A program made the position numbers and the translations under genes. Below, piece after piece: positions 46,884 to 58,651 of a stretch of DNA of 64,000 nt (its first letter is position 1; each line of letters starts with the position of its first letter). Where the stretch lies: the NCBI GenBank assembly GCA_033063855.1, contig CP093830.1, forward strand, positions 13,764,854-13,828,853, written 5' to 3'. This DNA comes from Smittia aterrima. Taxonomy: Eukaryota > Arthropoda > Insecta > Diptera > Chironomidae. The notes under the pieces were generated by a model. That model was given only the letters and a program-made list of their open reading frames with translations, did no database searches and was not told where the DNA came from.

Positions 46884-49800
46884 TTATTTGGTTGGAAAGT
46901 CGGGCCAATAGTTGACAAAGTAACGATGAGTTGAGCCTTCAAACAATCGATCTAACCAGTTGCTCAATCCATCTAAGAGATTTTCTTCCAACAAGATCTT
47001 TGAGTCATCCTTGACATCAGCTTGATCTGACGAGTCATCGCTTTCTAAACCAAGGAAGGCGCCAGCTTCAGGATCTCCATACTCGTAGCTCAAACGCTTT
47101 GCCATTTGCATCATTCGCTAAAATTAAAACAGCTTTAAAGAAACTTTCTTTGTAAATTTCTATATGCTCACCTTAGTTCCGCGAGTAGTCTCGGGATGTT
47201 TGGCGTGATACATGCAGAAATATTTGCGATGTCCATTCAATGCCAAAACGGTTCCAATGCAGTTTCGAGGATTTATTTGAAGATCTCGCGATTCAGTCAT
47301 TGACAATCGCAAAAGTTCTGAGTACCAACTTAAACCTTTTTCTGTCAGCATAATAGCAAACATCAAAGTTTTATTCCTGAAAAGACACATCGTTAATCTC
47401 ATTTTGTATTACGGGCAAGTAGAGAAAATTTACTTTCGGTATGGCCAGATTGCTTTATGAAATCCTGGGAGCAGCTTCGGTCTTGACTGTGTATCAGCAA
47501 TAAGAATAATAGTTCGACAACCTGGCTTCAACAGTCGAACCAATCCATTATATTTTTCAGCTCGAAATTCATGAATTTTTAGCTCGGGGACGTATGAGCT
47601 TTCACTGTTTGTTTCACTGTTCTTTTGCTTAGGGAAATATCCTTGCTTCCTCACATTCTCTTCCTCAATCTTCACAAGATAAGTCATCAGATATCCAACA
47701 CCAAGTATGAAGAGAATGGTGCCAATGACGGAAATTACTGGAAGAATGTGCTCCTTTCCTAAGCTGTCGTACAAATAATCGATACTGACAATGATTCTTT
47801 TGATGACTCGAGTTGCAATGTTTTGAGAATGTTCATCGAATAAATCCTAAGAAAGAAATAAAAATTTAGGAATATTTTAATATATTGAATATTTTAAACT
47901 TGATGAGGCAAGAAAATGTAGGAAATGGATCTATAACAATGAAATTAAACTGGTTATTCAAATTTATTGATAAGAAATGATGTTTCTTTTGGTTTTAAAA
48001 TGGTTTTTGTCAAACAGCAAACATCTGAAGATGCGGCTCAGTGGTCTAGGGGTATGATTTTCGCTTAGGGTGCGAGAGGTCCCGGGTTCAAATCCCGGCT
48101 GAGCCCGATTTCTTTTTTGCAAATTTTCAATCGAGAAAAAAATGTTTTTGAAAATATTGAAAAAATAAAATATTTAATTTTCAAAATGTTGCAAAAAATT
48201 CGGGCTCAACCGGGATTTGAACCCGGGACCTCTCGCACCCAAAGCGAGAATCATACCCCTAGACCATTGAGCCGATTGAAAGTTTTCGGCTAAAGTTCCT
48301 ATTTAAAGCAAAATCGAGGTCGCTTTGAATTTTCAGCGGAAAGAAAAATTTAAAATATAAAAGAAATCAAGTTTTAACATCTACGAAGCTTTAAATACAG
48401 ATTTTAGCCAGCAACTTCCAATCGGCTCAATGGTCTAGGGGTATGATTCTCGCTTTGGGTGCGAGAGGTCCCGGGTTCAAATCCCGGTTGAGCCCGAATT
48501 TTTTGCACAATTGAAATGTTAATTTTTTAGAATACGAAAAATTAAAATAGAATTAACCACATAGATTAGTGAGTCTAATAGTCCAATATTGTAAAGCTAA
48601 TTTATCAAAAGCTCTTCTAAAATTTGGTAGCTAAAAAATTAATTCGCGTCGCTTTACAAACCTTTAATAATGTCAAACTAACGTTTCTCAAAATCAAATT
48701 TAGCATAAAAAATTAAAAAGTGTTGCGAAGCAAAATAGTAATTTCTAACTTTCCAATTGAGTGAACTGAAACTTCTGCTCAGCAAAAAAGATATCGGGCT
48801 CAGCCGGGATTTGAACCCGGGACCTCTCGCACCCTAAGCGAAAATCATACCCCTAGACCACTGAGCCGCTTCTTCAGATGTCCAATCAGTGATATATGAT
48901 GTATAATAGCTTTCAACAACTTTCAACATCTTAAGATGTCATTTAGAGGAGGATAAGGATTTCAATTTATTGAAATTTACAACTGTTCGAATATTCAAAC
49001 TTAGTTTATCAAGCCAAACTGCAGTAGTGCAATAATGTATAACAAAACTTAATGCCATTTAACGAGATTCGCTGATATCATCATAAAAAGATTCGAATTT
49101 TGCTGACTCAAAAAAAATTAAAAGAAATGATTTAATAAAAATTTCGTATTCCTAAACGTATTTCGATATATTCAGAAAGTGATACCGCTTTAGCCAAATT
49201 TCTAGAAATTACAAAAAACATCATCTCAGCGAGGTAAGAAAAAAAAATTAAGTTTTAGTTGAAACGAAAGGGGAATTGAAACGGAAAACTTTGTGGGGGG
49301 AATTTGAAAATAAATTTGTGAAATATTTAATCAAAAAAGATATCGGGCTCAGCCGGGAATTGAACCCGGGACCTCTCGCACCCGAAGCGAAAATCATACC
49401 CCTAGACCACTGAGCCTCCCAATGTCATTCGACATTTATGTGCGGCTGGCGAAAAGACAGTTTTGTTTTTGAGCAGGGTGAGTTGCAGTTTCCGCATTGA
49501 AGGGGATGAAATATTTTTTATAAAAATATTTTTTTTTACTCACTTTGACTTCTGCTTCAAACGAAAGCGCTTCTGTTGATTTCAAAAGTTTTTGTATCTT
49601 CTCGTCAATCTTTTGTTTGGTTTTGTTAAAATTATCTTCATCATCGCCGATGTTTGATGTTTCAACAAGTGTTGCATCGTGAATCCATTCGTACTTGACA
49701 TGCTTTGTATCACGACGCCAGATCACAACAATTTTCAACAATGTATCATCGGGGCCACTATTAGTTGATAGAGAGCTAATGAAGTCTTTCTGCTTGTCCT

Positions 49801-51131
49801 TATAAATGTATGCGAATTTCACTCGCTCGGGGTTGTAGGTTGATTCGATTGCAATTCTTCTAAGAACTTGTCGAGCATAATCGTGATTGCCTGAATTTTC
49901 CGTAATCAAAATTACGCAAAGCTTTTTCTTTGGTCGATTCCACTCAGCGGGGCAGATTCCGTCTAACATTCCCTGAGACGACAATCGCGGCAATGCAAGA
50001 TATTGATTGGCGCTAATGATATTGCTCAATGTCTGTGATGAGATATCAGTCATTGATGCACTGGCGACCGGACGATCAGAATCTTCGTTGAACAACATGA
50101 GGGTGTCAAGCGTTGGGTTTATCTTATATCGTTCGATGACTGCTTTCGATGCAGGAGTCAACGTTTGAACAAACCCAAAGTGAACTCGATTCTTAAAATA
50201 ATACGCAGTCAACAAATAACGGAGACGAGGCTGTTGACGCGGCTCAAATATAAGCGCGCGAACTCGATTGTCATGCCAGCCGTTTAAGAAATTATCCAAG
50301 GATCCATCATTCACAGGCATAATCAGCTTGTAGGGCAATTTGTGACGAACGAAATCAACTATTTTTTGAACACTGAACACATTTTCCTTATAGACGTAAT
50401 TTGTTTCATCCAAGACCATCACGATGCATGGTAATGAATGAACACCTGCTTTCCTTGTTATCTGATTTTCATGGCCAGCGTTTACTGTTGCAAACACTAC
50501 ACCCAATCCTTCAAGTGCATCGATCATTTTCTTAAAAGCCGGAGCTGCTCTAATGCAAGCAAAACACCAATCAGAGTAGAACATGACGATGTGCGGAGTG
50601 TTTTTGCTCTTGGGTATGACATTCGTCTCGAAATATTTGGTAGTGATTGATAGCTTATGGAACAAGCTAATGTCTTGTTCATGGAAATGGCCACGATGCC
50701 CAAAGAATTCTTCAAATGGATCTTGAGCAAAACGTCCGTAACTTGAGTAATCAGGACGTTGTCGATAGTAATCCTCATTAGTGATTCCATGGGTGTCAAA
50801 TGCTTTACGTCTTTCTGAATCCGATAGCAACTCGTATGCTTGTTTTATTTCAATGAATTTCGCTTCTGCTTCCGGATGATCTGATTTATCAGGATGCCTA
50901 CAAAGTGAAAATCAGGACAATGACAATAATCGATAATTTTTTCATCGTGAGATTTTTCTCTTCTTTTAAAAAACGGGTGATTTACCATTCCTTTGCTAGC
51001 TGCTTGTATGCCTTCTTTATATCCCCAATACTTGACTTCTTGTCAACACCGAGGATCTGATAGGGATTTCCAATTGATGTTGAAGAAATCACACAAACGA
51101 TTCCGATCAGAATTAAAGCTTTCAGATTCAT
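46884..51131 (-). CDS. Dnajc16: DnaJ homologue DNAJC16
   Basis: Coding exons complement(join(46884..47117, 47172..47376, 47434..47846, 49544..50897, 50986..51131)), 783 residues, matching the human length (about 782). The order is: signal peptide (LILIGIVCVISSTSIG), J domain with HPD at residues 50-52, a thioredoxin-like fold with a WCFAC motif, a long thioredoxin-related middle, a membrane helix (VISVIGTILFILGVGYLM) and a cytosolic or lumenal tail. DNAJC16 is an ER membrane J protein linked to redox folding and autophagosome size control. The 1697-base intron 47847-49543 contains five tRNA-Pro genes; the other introns are 54-88 bases. The start at 51131 was chosen because it gives a clean signal peptide. 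Confidence 0.95.
48035..48106 (+). tRNA. tRNA-Pro (AGG)
   Basis: 72 bases. Acceptor GGCTCAG pairs with CTGAGCC, the T arm is CCCGGGTTCAAATCCCGG, and the anticodon loop ttAGGgt lies between ttcgc and gcgag. A pol III terminator run (cttttttg) follows. Antisense to the host DNAJC16. Confidence 0.95.
48202..48273 (-). tRNA. tRNA-Pro (TGG)
   Basis: 72 bases on the minus strand. Acceptor GGCTCAA pairs with TTGAGCC; the anticodon loop is ttTGGgt between ctcgc and gcgag. Same strand as DNAJC16. A T-run terminator (ttttttgcaac on the minus strand) follows the 3' end. It forms a near-perfect inverted pair with the copy at 48424. Confidence 0.95.
48424..48495 (+). tRNA. tRNA-Pro (TGG)
   Basis: 72 bases, identical in body to the minus-strand TGG copy at 48202. 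The 5' flank caatc before GGCTCAA is shared with that copy. Followed by gaattttttgc, which includes a pol III terminator. Confidence 0.95.
48796..48867 (-). tRNA. tRNA-Pro (AGG)
   Basis: 72 bases on the minus strand with anticodon AGG, the same body as the plus-strand copy at 48035. Both have the 5' flank acatctgaag shortly before the gene. The 3' flank gatatctttttt carries the terminator. Confidence 0.95.
49345..49416 (-). tRNA. tRNA-Pro (CGG)
   Basis: 72 bases on the minus strand. Anticodon loop ttCGGgt. The T loop reads GGTTCAATTCC, one base different from the AGG copies. The 3' flank gatatctttttt is the same as in the AGG copy at 48796, so the CGG gene probably arose from such a copy by an anticodon change. 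Confidence 0.95.
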
Positions 51132-51518
51132 CTCCACAGCTTTGAAATCGAAAATTTTTAAAAGCCGATCATCTAGTAGCACTTACAAACTTTTGTTTCT
51201 TGTAAAAATATTTTAAATTCTATTGAAATGCTTTGTTTTTACTCTTTAAAGTTTACCGAAAACTATTTTTTCACGAGTTGGTTTTATGAAAACGTCTGAA
51301 ATCGGATGTTTTCAATGATCCAAATTGTGTTTTGAAGGAAAATATATTTTCATTATGATCCAAATATAAATGAACAAAGATTGACTGAAAGTTAGAACGT
51401 CTGAGTAACAAAACCATTTAGTATTTTCTGTTCGTGGGTTTTTCATTTATTTCAGAAAATATTGATGTTCGTTTTCTGATTAGAAAGCAGTTCGCGAGAT
51501 GTTGAATGATACGAGAGC
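51132..51518. other. Region between DNAJC16 start and RpL10 stop
   Basis: 387 bases holding the DNAJC16 leader/promoter and the RpL10 3' UTR, both on the minus strand. Nothing further seen. Confidence 0.4.
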
Positions 51519-52636
51519 TTATGAGAGATAAGTCTTATTGAGTTGAATCTTCTCCCAACGAGCCATGGTTCCGTGATCAGGAAGGAATTGTACGCCAACA
51601 CCGTCTGGGATGAAACGTCTTTCTTCCTTCAAACGCTCGAAATCATCGCGGTCATATTTAGTAAAACCCCATTTCTTCGAGATGAAGATCTTTTGACGTC
51701 CAGGGAACTTAAACTTGGCACGACGTAGAGCTTCTACGACTTGTGCCTTGTAACGATCGCTCGAGCGGACGGACATGATCGGTTGACCAATACGAACGCG
51801 AGCAACTGTTCCTTGTGGCTTTCCGAAAGCACCACGCATACCAGTTTGGAGCCTGCAATGAAATGACAAAATATTAATAAATGGATAATGAAAAGCTCTG
51901 TTGATAAATGTTGACTAGATAATATTATCAGTTATATAGTCAACGTGTAAATGGGTTGTTGTAATCATAATATACTTCAGAGCCCAATGCTCTAGCAAAT
52001 TCATCATTAAAAATTTAAATTGGTTTAAAATGAGACAAGAAATCCTTACCTATCAGCTCCGGCACAGGACAACATTTTGTTGATGCGAATGACGTGGAAT
52101 GGATGCAATCTCATTCGGATGTGGAACTGATCTTTACCGCAGAACTTCACCAAGTATTTGTTGCAGCAAATGCGGCCAGCTTCCAAAGCTTCAGAGCTCA
52201 GCTGTTCATATTCATCAGACACGAGATGAACGCATAGAGGGAAGTCATCGACGAACGCCCTCTTTCTGCCCAAGTCGAAAATACGGATCTTGGAATCTGG
52301 AACACCACGACAGAAACGTGACTTCGGGTACGGCTTGTTTTTACAGTAGCGATAGCTAAAAGCGAGAAAGAGATTTGATAAGATATTTTGATTCATGATG
52401 ACTTTTCAAAAAAACCGAGATTATCTTCAGTTTTAAATGTGATACGATTTCTTGAGAAAACTAGACATTGCCGTCCTAGTTCCTCACCCTAAAACCATTT
52501 CTTTCCTTAATGTGCCTTTTGTTTCAAATTTTATGAAAACCCCGTTTAATGTATTTTTAAACAGTGCTTATGTCGGAAAAGGCATGATATTGTAAATGCA
52601 TTGAATAACTTACCATCTTGCTGGGCGACGACCCAT
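51519..52636 (-). CDS. RpL10: Cytosolic ribosomal protein uL16 (RpL10)
   Basis: Coding exons complement(join(51519..51852, 52050..52355, 52614..52636)), 220 residues. The N-terminus [20 protein letters not shown], the loop [20 protein letters not shown] and IGQPIMSVRS are nearly invariant across animals. uL16 completes the peptidyl-transferase centre and the tRNA channel of the 60S subunit. Introns of 258 and 197 bases are longer than local average. Ribosomal protein introns often host snoRNAs, but no clear C/D or H/ACA pattern was found. NOA1 starts 548 bases away in the other direction. Confidence 0.97.
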
Positions 52637-53184
52637 CTTCGATCTAAAATCAAACGAGAAAACTTGAAATTAGTGGAGGTTTCTTAAAAGTTCTAACCTG
52701 CAAAAGTGAAGTTTTGCTAAACGTGAGAATTTAATGGAACTTTTGATACAAATCAATCAAAAATGTTTTTAGAAACTCAATGACCTTGCGAATTTCAGCT
52801 TTTTGCTATGATTACTCATTAGATCGGAAATTCACGAAATAATTTTTTTCAAGGAAAACGAGTTTTTATTGTTTTGCATTTATCCGGATTTTTAAAGATT
52901 TTGACTAAGTAACTCCATTGAATCTTCATGCTGTGTTTAGCTTAACTCACTTTGCAAACAGTTTTAATCATTATTTCGGTGTTTTAAGTGCGAAATAATT
53001 AAATTTTTGAAGACACATTACCTTATACGTTTTGCGTTAGATCAAAAAGGAAGAACCGTATAACGGCAAGGGAACTCAACTAAATTATGTTTTTTTCAGG
53101 CCCTCGTCTAATAACAGGCCCCTTGTTTACAAATCAGGCAACTCGAGAGTGTGCTTCAAAACAAAAAGTGATTTTGCCTTCGAA
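52637..53184. promoter_or_regulatory. Upstream region shared by RpL10 and NOA1
   Basis: 548 bases between divergent starts. It contains the RpL10 5' UTR, possibly with a leader intron (a ccttatacg-type sequence at about 53023 could be a pyrimidine-rich start on the plus strand only). No clear TATA box. Confidence 0.35.
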
Positions 53185-55299
53185 ATGCTATTTCTCGCAA
53201 GGAAATTCAGTTCAAAAGTGCTTAAACCGGCTTACCGGCCAAAGTTAAAAGATCTCGTAGAGAAAATAAATGAAAACACAATCAGCAGCAAGTACGACGA
53301 GGCATTGAAAAAGTTTGAGGGAAGAATATTGTTTAATTCGTTGATTGAAATACAATCTGTTCGATTAAATAAATATGACGAACTGATCAATCGAAGGAAT
53401 CAGAGATTAAGATCAGAACTCAAACATAAAGTGAAACCACTTCCAGCAATTCTAAATCAATTTTGTGAAGGCGCAAGAGAATTTCAAAAAATAGACGATG
53501 AAGAAGACGACGAGAATGAAGAAAATGTTGCTCAAGTCCTGCCCTATTCGAGATTCCTGAAAGTTGAGAAAGACGATAATCCTGTGTCGACAGATCCAGA
53601 AGACCGAGTCCCAAAAAATTGGCTTAAAGATTATGAACTTTATGACGAATCAGAGAATGATATTGAATCTACTTATGGCACACCAGATCCTTCTATCCCC
53701 GTTTCAAATGTTCCTTGCAACGGATGCGGAGCTCATCTTCACTGTAAAATTATTAAATACTTACTTGAAATATTTTTTTAAGCGAATTTCGTTTTAGGTA
53801 AAAATCCAAGCATCCCGGGATATGTCCCCAGTGAATTATTTTCTGGCCTTTCTAAAGATGAACTCAAGACGATACATTGTCAGCGTTGTCATTTCTTAAC
53901 CAACTACAATACAGCGATTAACGTAACTGTCAAACCCGAGGACTACATTGAGATCGTGTCAACTATTAAAGATAAATTTGCGTTGGCCATTGTGTTAGTC
54001 GATTTATTAGATTTTCCTTGTTCAATATTCAACGGCCTTAAAGAACTTCTTGGCAAAAATCGACCAGTGTTCATCGTAGGCAATAAGGTTGACTTACTAC
54101 CAAAGGATCAGCCTGATTACCTAAATCACATCAAAAGAGTCCTAAAAGTTGAAGCAATGAAAATGGGATTTGAAGAGAAATACATTAAACATATTTCACT
54201 CATTTCGGCAACAACTGGATATGGCATCGAAGAACTGATAACAAAACTTCAAGGACTGTGGGGTTACAAAGGAGACGTTTATCTTATTGGTTGTACAAAT
54301 GTTGGAAAGTCATCTTTATTCAATGCACTTTTGAGGTCGGATTTCTGTAAAGTTGAGGCGAGTAATATTGTTCAGAAAGCAACTGCTTGTCCATGGCCAG
54401 GAACAACTTTACGAATGCTCAAATTTCCAATTTTGAACCCTTCTGACTACAGAATTTATGTTCGAACACAACGATTACTCGCTCAACAAAAATGTAAGCG
54501 TGATGAAGAACAGTTAAGGCGAGAACAAGCCAAGAAAACAAAGAGAATCGAACATGCAACACTCATCGGACACATAGGAAGATCTTTTATAAATGATGAA
54601 GAAAACACTGATGTCGTGGCCCAAAATCAAAACAGTGGGTACGCTGATAAAATCCTTACGATCAACGAGAAGAGTGAGACATACCGTATGAGCAAGTGGT
54701 GCTACGATACACCCGGAGTAATTCAGAAAGATCAGATTCTGCATCTCCTAACAACAGATGAGATAATGAAAACGGTGCCAAAGGAAATGATTCGTCCTCG
54801 AGTGTTCCTGATAAAACCAAATATGTCATTGTTCCTGGCTGGACTTGGACGACTTGATTATATCGAAGGACCCGATAGAACTCGAGTAATCGTTTACTCG
54901 TCACTTGATTTGCCAGTTTCCATTTGTCATACGAATGATGCTGACGAATTCTATGATAGTTTTCTTGGATCGGAACTTCTAGGCGTACCAATGCACTCGG
55001 GCAAGGAACGCCTTTCAGTGTGGCCAAAACTTGAAGCAGAACATGATAAAATTGTTGTTGAAGGCGTTCAAAAACACATCACGGCTTGTGACATTCTCCT
55101 TTCATCTTCTGGTTGGATCGGAGTCAACTTGCCCGAAGGGTTTTCTGGAACATTCAAAGCCTGGACTCCCGAAAAGCGCGGAATATATGTTAGAAGTCCA
55201 TCACTACTTCCCCACGGAATGACTCTTAGAGGCAAACGAGTCAGAAATTCTCTAGCTTATCTCATTGGCAATGCATTCACTTTCAAAATACCTCAATAA
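53185..55299 (+). CDS. Noa1: NOA1-type circularly permuted mitochondrial GTPase
   Basis: Coding exons join(53185..53743, 53798..55299), 686 residues. The ATG at 53185 gives a mitochondrial leader (MLFLARKFSSKVLK). A zinc-binding CNGCGAHLHC...CQRCHF unit precedes the GTPase. G motifs come in permuted order: NKVD (G4), SATTGYG (G5), GCTNVGKSS (G1), PWPGTT (G2), DTPG (G3), as in bacterial YqeH and animal NOA1. The protein is needed for assembly of the small mitochondrial ribosomal subunit. A highly charged insertion (QKCKRDEEQLRREQAKKTKR) lies between G2 and G3, as is usual for animal members. All motifs intact. Confidence 0.94.
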
Positions 55300-55909
55300 A
55301 AGTAGTCAAAAGAATATTTAGAAATAAAACTGAACTTGATAAAGTTAAAAAAAAATTTCCTTACCTTTTTTTCATTCACTCGATCACGTTTGACTCTCTG
55401 CTCTCTTTCCGTAATGCTCGAATTTAAAATTTACGAAGTGAGTTACAATTTTGTCTTCAGTTCGTTTTATGTCGTCGACGCGATAGCAAGTCTGTTAATA
55501 AAAATCTTTCCCAGTCAGTAAAAGAGGGAAATATCAACAAATGAAATAAATTTTTCAAATTGAATAAAAATTTTGAACAATTTTAAATTACGAAAGCAAA
55601 AAGTGCAAAAAAAATAAAAGTTCCAAAAATTAAGAATCACCGTGTTAAAATTTAAAATTGATAAAAATTTACGCCTCCATAAAAAAAAACTAATCAAATT
55701 AATGAGTTGAATAATTAATGATAGCAATTTGAATTAGTGTAGTAACGTGCTACGTGAAAAAAATCGACCGGAAGATTGTAAAGAAATGGGCGATGATGAA
55801 ATTGTAGCGGGACAAATCAACGAACGCTCTAGCAGCTTATCATTCAAACTGACCTGACCGCTATCGGGCGAGAACGTTTGCAATTATATGTCGACGATTT
55901 TAAAGTTTA
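55300..55909. other. Intergenic region, AT-rich
   Basis: 610 bases. The 55540-55720 part is almost entirely A/T. The leader of the next gene lies near its right end. No gene recognised. Confidence 0.5.
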
Positions 55910-58651
55910 ATGCGATCAGAAACGATGTTACATGTTCTCTGTTTATTCCTTATGATTGTGTTTGTTGCGGGTCAAAATCAAACGCATCACAAAGTTCGCC
56001 ATAAACATAATTTACTTAACATACGCGGTAATCAAATGAACGAAATTCGTGAAGCTTTTGATCAGTATCGCAATGTCTTGCGCAAGAATCAAAATGATGT
56101 ATATGACGAGCAACATGATGAATCAATTAATTCACGAAACGATTTGAACTTTGAAAGACGGAATATTCAAAAGACTCCAGCCAGCGATAACTTCCCGCGA
56201 AACAAAAGAGTTTTTACGACTACGAAAACAACAACGAGACGACCAATGACACCAAAAATCATTCAAGAGTATGATTACGAGGACGACGATAATGACACCG
56301 CCAACCGGCATCTGAACGAAGCTCGAGTCAGTTCCAGTCGATTCAACAGAGATGTAAGTTAATTAAAGATGAATTAACTAAATCGACGATTTGATGGTTA
56401 TTAACTATTAAGTGTCATTATGTTGCAAGTTAATTCTTTAAGCCTGAAGGGGAAAGTTCTTCTTATTTTCAGACGTGGGTGGTATTTTAAAACGTCGCTG
56501 GCAACGATGATTTGTGATTAATAAAAATCATTCTTGGGTTGGTCAATAAAGTTGATGTAGACGGGACGAGGAAGAATCTGCTGTCTCGAAAATAAATCAG
56601 TTTCAATTACTGACTCAATTAAGAGTTTACGAGCAATTTAAATTGTTTCAAATTGAGAAAGTTTCCGGACCAAAATGATGTCTTCAAATGGATTTCCCAT
56701 GTGATTATATAGAAGGAACAACCATGCGATCAAAATTCTCAATCGACATTGACCTTTCACTTGTCGTTCGCGTTAAATTTTATAAAGAATTCGCTGGATT
56801 TAGTATTTTCGACAGATACGTTTTTGAACTCTTAGTTGATTCATTCAAAAATCTGATTGATGCTTTGTTTATGCGGGAGAATAATTCATTCTTCACTTTT
56901 CTCTCAAGTAATCAATACGCTTGATTGACTCATAATGACATGTTATGACTTTTATTTAATTTAAACTGATTATTCAGTTGATCTTATTGGAAAGTGTTGG
57001 GGCTTTTTTTAGAATGCAGTCATCGAGAGATGAGTCAAAATATGAGCTAAGTTTTCTCGCGTTATCAGTTACCTGGAAATGAGTTCACTTTAGTGAAATG
57101 AAGGTTATCAGCAAAGAAATGTTTGCGTTATTAATTAAAACTTGTAATTCACAAATATTCCGAAATCAGAAATGAGAATTTAAATTTAATTCAAAAGCTT
57201 TCAATTAATTTTTGATAATCGCGCTCAAAGAAAAAACCATGTGGCTGGAGCTAATTGTAAAAGAGATTACCAAATCAAAGAAATTAAGGAAGATTCAAGC
57301 CCTGAATTTCACAGAAATAAAAATTTTGCAATTCTTTGAAAGCAGAGAAAGTCTTTGCCGGGTCGATTGAAGTCGACATTCTACAGAATTACCTAAGACA
57401 ATGAACTTTCTTTCAATTTATCTTCAGAAAGGATTTTAATTGTTTTATATTTCTCTGTATAACATCACTCGTTCGTTTTATTTTATTTACGAAGCTCTTA
57501 ATTGTTGTTTACCGATGAGAAGCGGAACAGAATAATTGTTGTTGAAGATAAGGAAGTCTCACCTTCTCTTGTTTTTTATAGAATGCTGATAATAGAAATC
57601 ATTTCGATGAAGAAGAATCACTAACAGATTACAAGATGAAATCGTTAGCAACAATGGACGATGTTCGCTCTACTTTTCAAAGAGAAATGATTAACAACGG
57701 ACAAGGTGAGTTGATTCATCGTTTTTAAATTGGTCTAATGAAATATTCTCCACAGACGTTAGTCACCACATCCGGCAGAATATTTTGCGGACAAGGCAGG
57801 ATGGAATGTGTCGCTGGCCGAATAAAAAAGTGATCGAGATGCCGCAACACGCGACCAAAATTTACACGCCAAGAAAGTACGTGATCTACAAATGTAGCGA
57901 CGAGACGGCTTGTTGCGGATCGAGCGACAAAACCTGCGTCGCTAAGCAGTCGAAAGATTTGACCTTGTGGTTTCACGTGCGACTAGTTGTAAGTTGAAAA
58001 GCTTTGTCTTCCCTCAAAAATGTAGGTCGACAGACCTCGCGAGTTGAACTCGACTAATTGGTCGCTTCATAAATCACTCCCCACCGACTTTTAAAAATTT
58101 ACAAAGTTAAGAGTCAATGAATTGCGAGCGAGTGTGATTTATGGTTGAAAATGTGGAGACAATATGTTTAGAATTTAAATTCTTTTAGGGAAATACAACG
58201 GGCGTTGAGCCGCTAAAGATATCAAATGACACTGAATGCGAATGCATTTACAAAGATCGAGTTGGAATGCAACGAACTACTCGCGCTCCTTACACTATCA
58301 TCACAACAACGAATGCTCCTCTGTGTAAATGTCCTTCGTATTTTTCACCGGAGATTGAGGACGGATATTGTGGCTGCGTTTGCGAAGACACAAATTCTGA
58401 AAACATGTGTAGGGCTCGTTACGAAGGAATCGCAAGATTTACGATGATCGATCAAAGGTTTGAACTAATCTTTGACTTAAAATCTTGACAGCTTTCTATT
58501 CTTTCATCGCAGATGTATTCTCACGAACGAGTGTGTTCAACCAGATTGTCTTCACGGAATTTATTCAAAAAACAACGGTCGATGTCCCGATAGAAATGAC
58601 AAGATCAATAAAGGCTTTCAAAGAACAAGGAGAGCGAGGGGAACCAGATGA
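55910..58651 (+). CDS. PDGF/VEGF-related growth factor
   Basis: Coding exons join(55910..56353, 57582..57705, 57756..57988, 58189..58457, 58513..58651), 402 residues. The signal peptide is MLHVLCLFLMIVFVAG, or MRSETMLHVL with the first ATG. The propeptide is long and charged, with a basic PRNKR site that a furin-like protease could cut. The cystine-knot domain begins at about residue 208 (CRWPNKKVIEMP, IYTPRKYVIYKCSD, CCGSSDKTC) and ends TECEC. A cysteine-rich tail follows (CKCPS, YCGCVCED, CVQPDCLHG) and then a basic C-terminus (QRTRRARGTR). Such ligands signal through the PVR receptor tyrosine kinase in insect blood-cell survival and cell migration. It corresponds to one of the Pvf genes, but which one is not certain. 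The first intron is 1.2 kb. Confidence 0.9.

Noticed and set aside
52356..52613. Possible snoRNA in RpL10 intron 1 (small hairpin aactag/ctagtt)
   Set aside because: No convincing H/ACA or C/D boxes with correct spacing.
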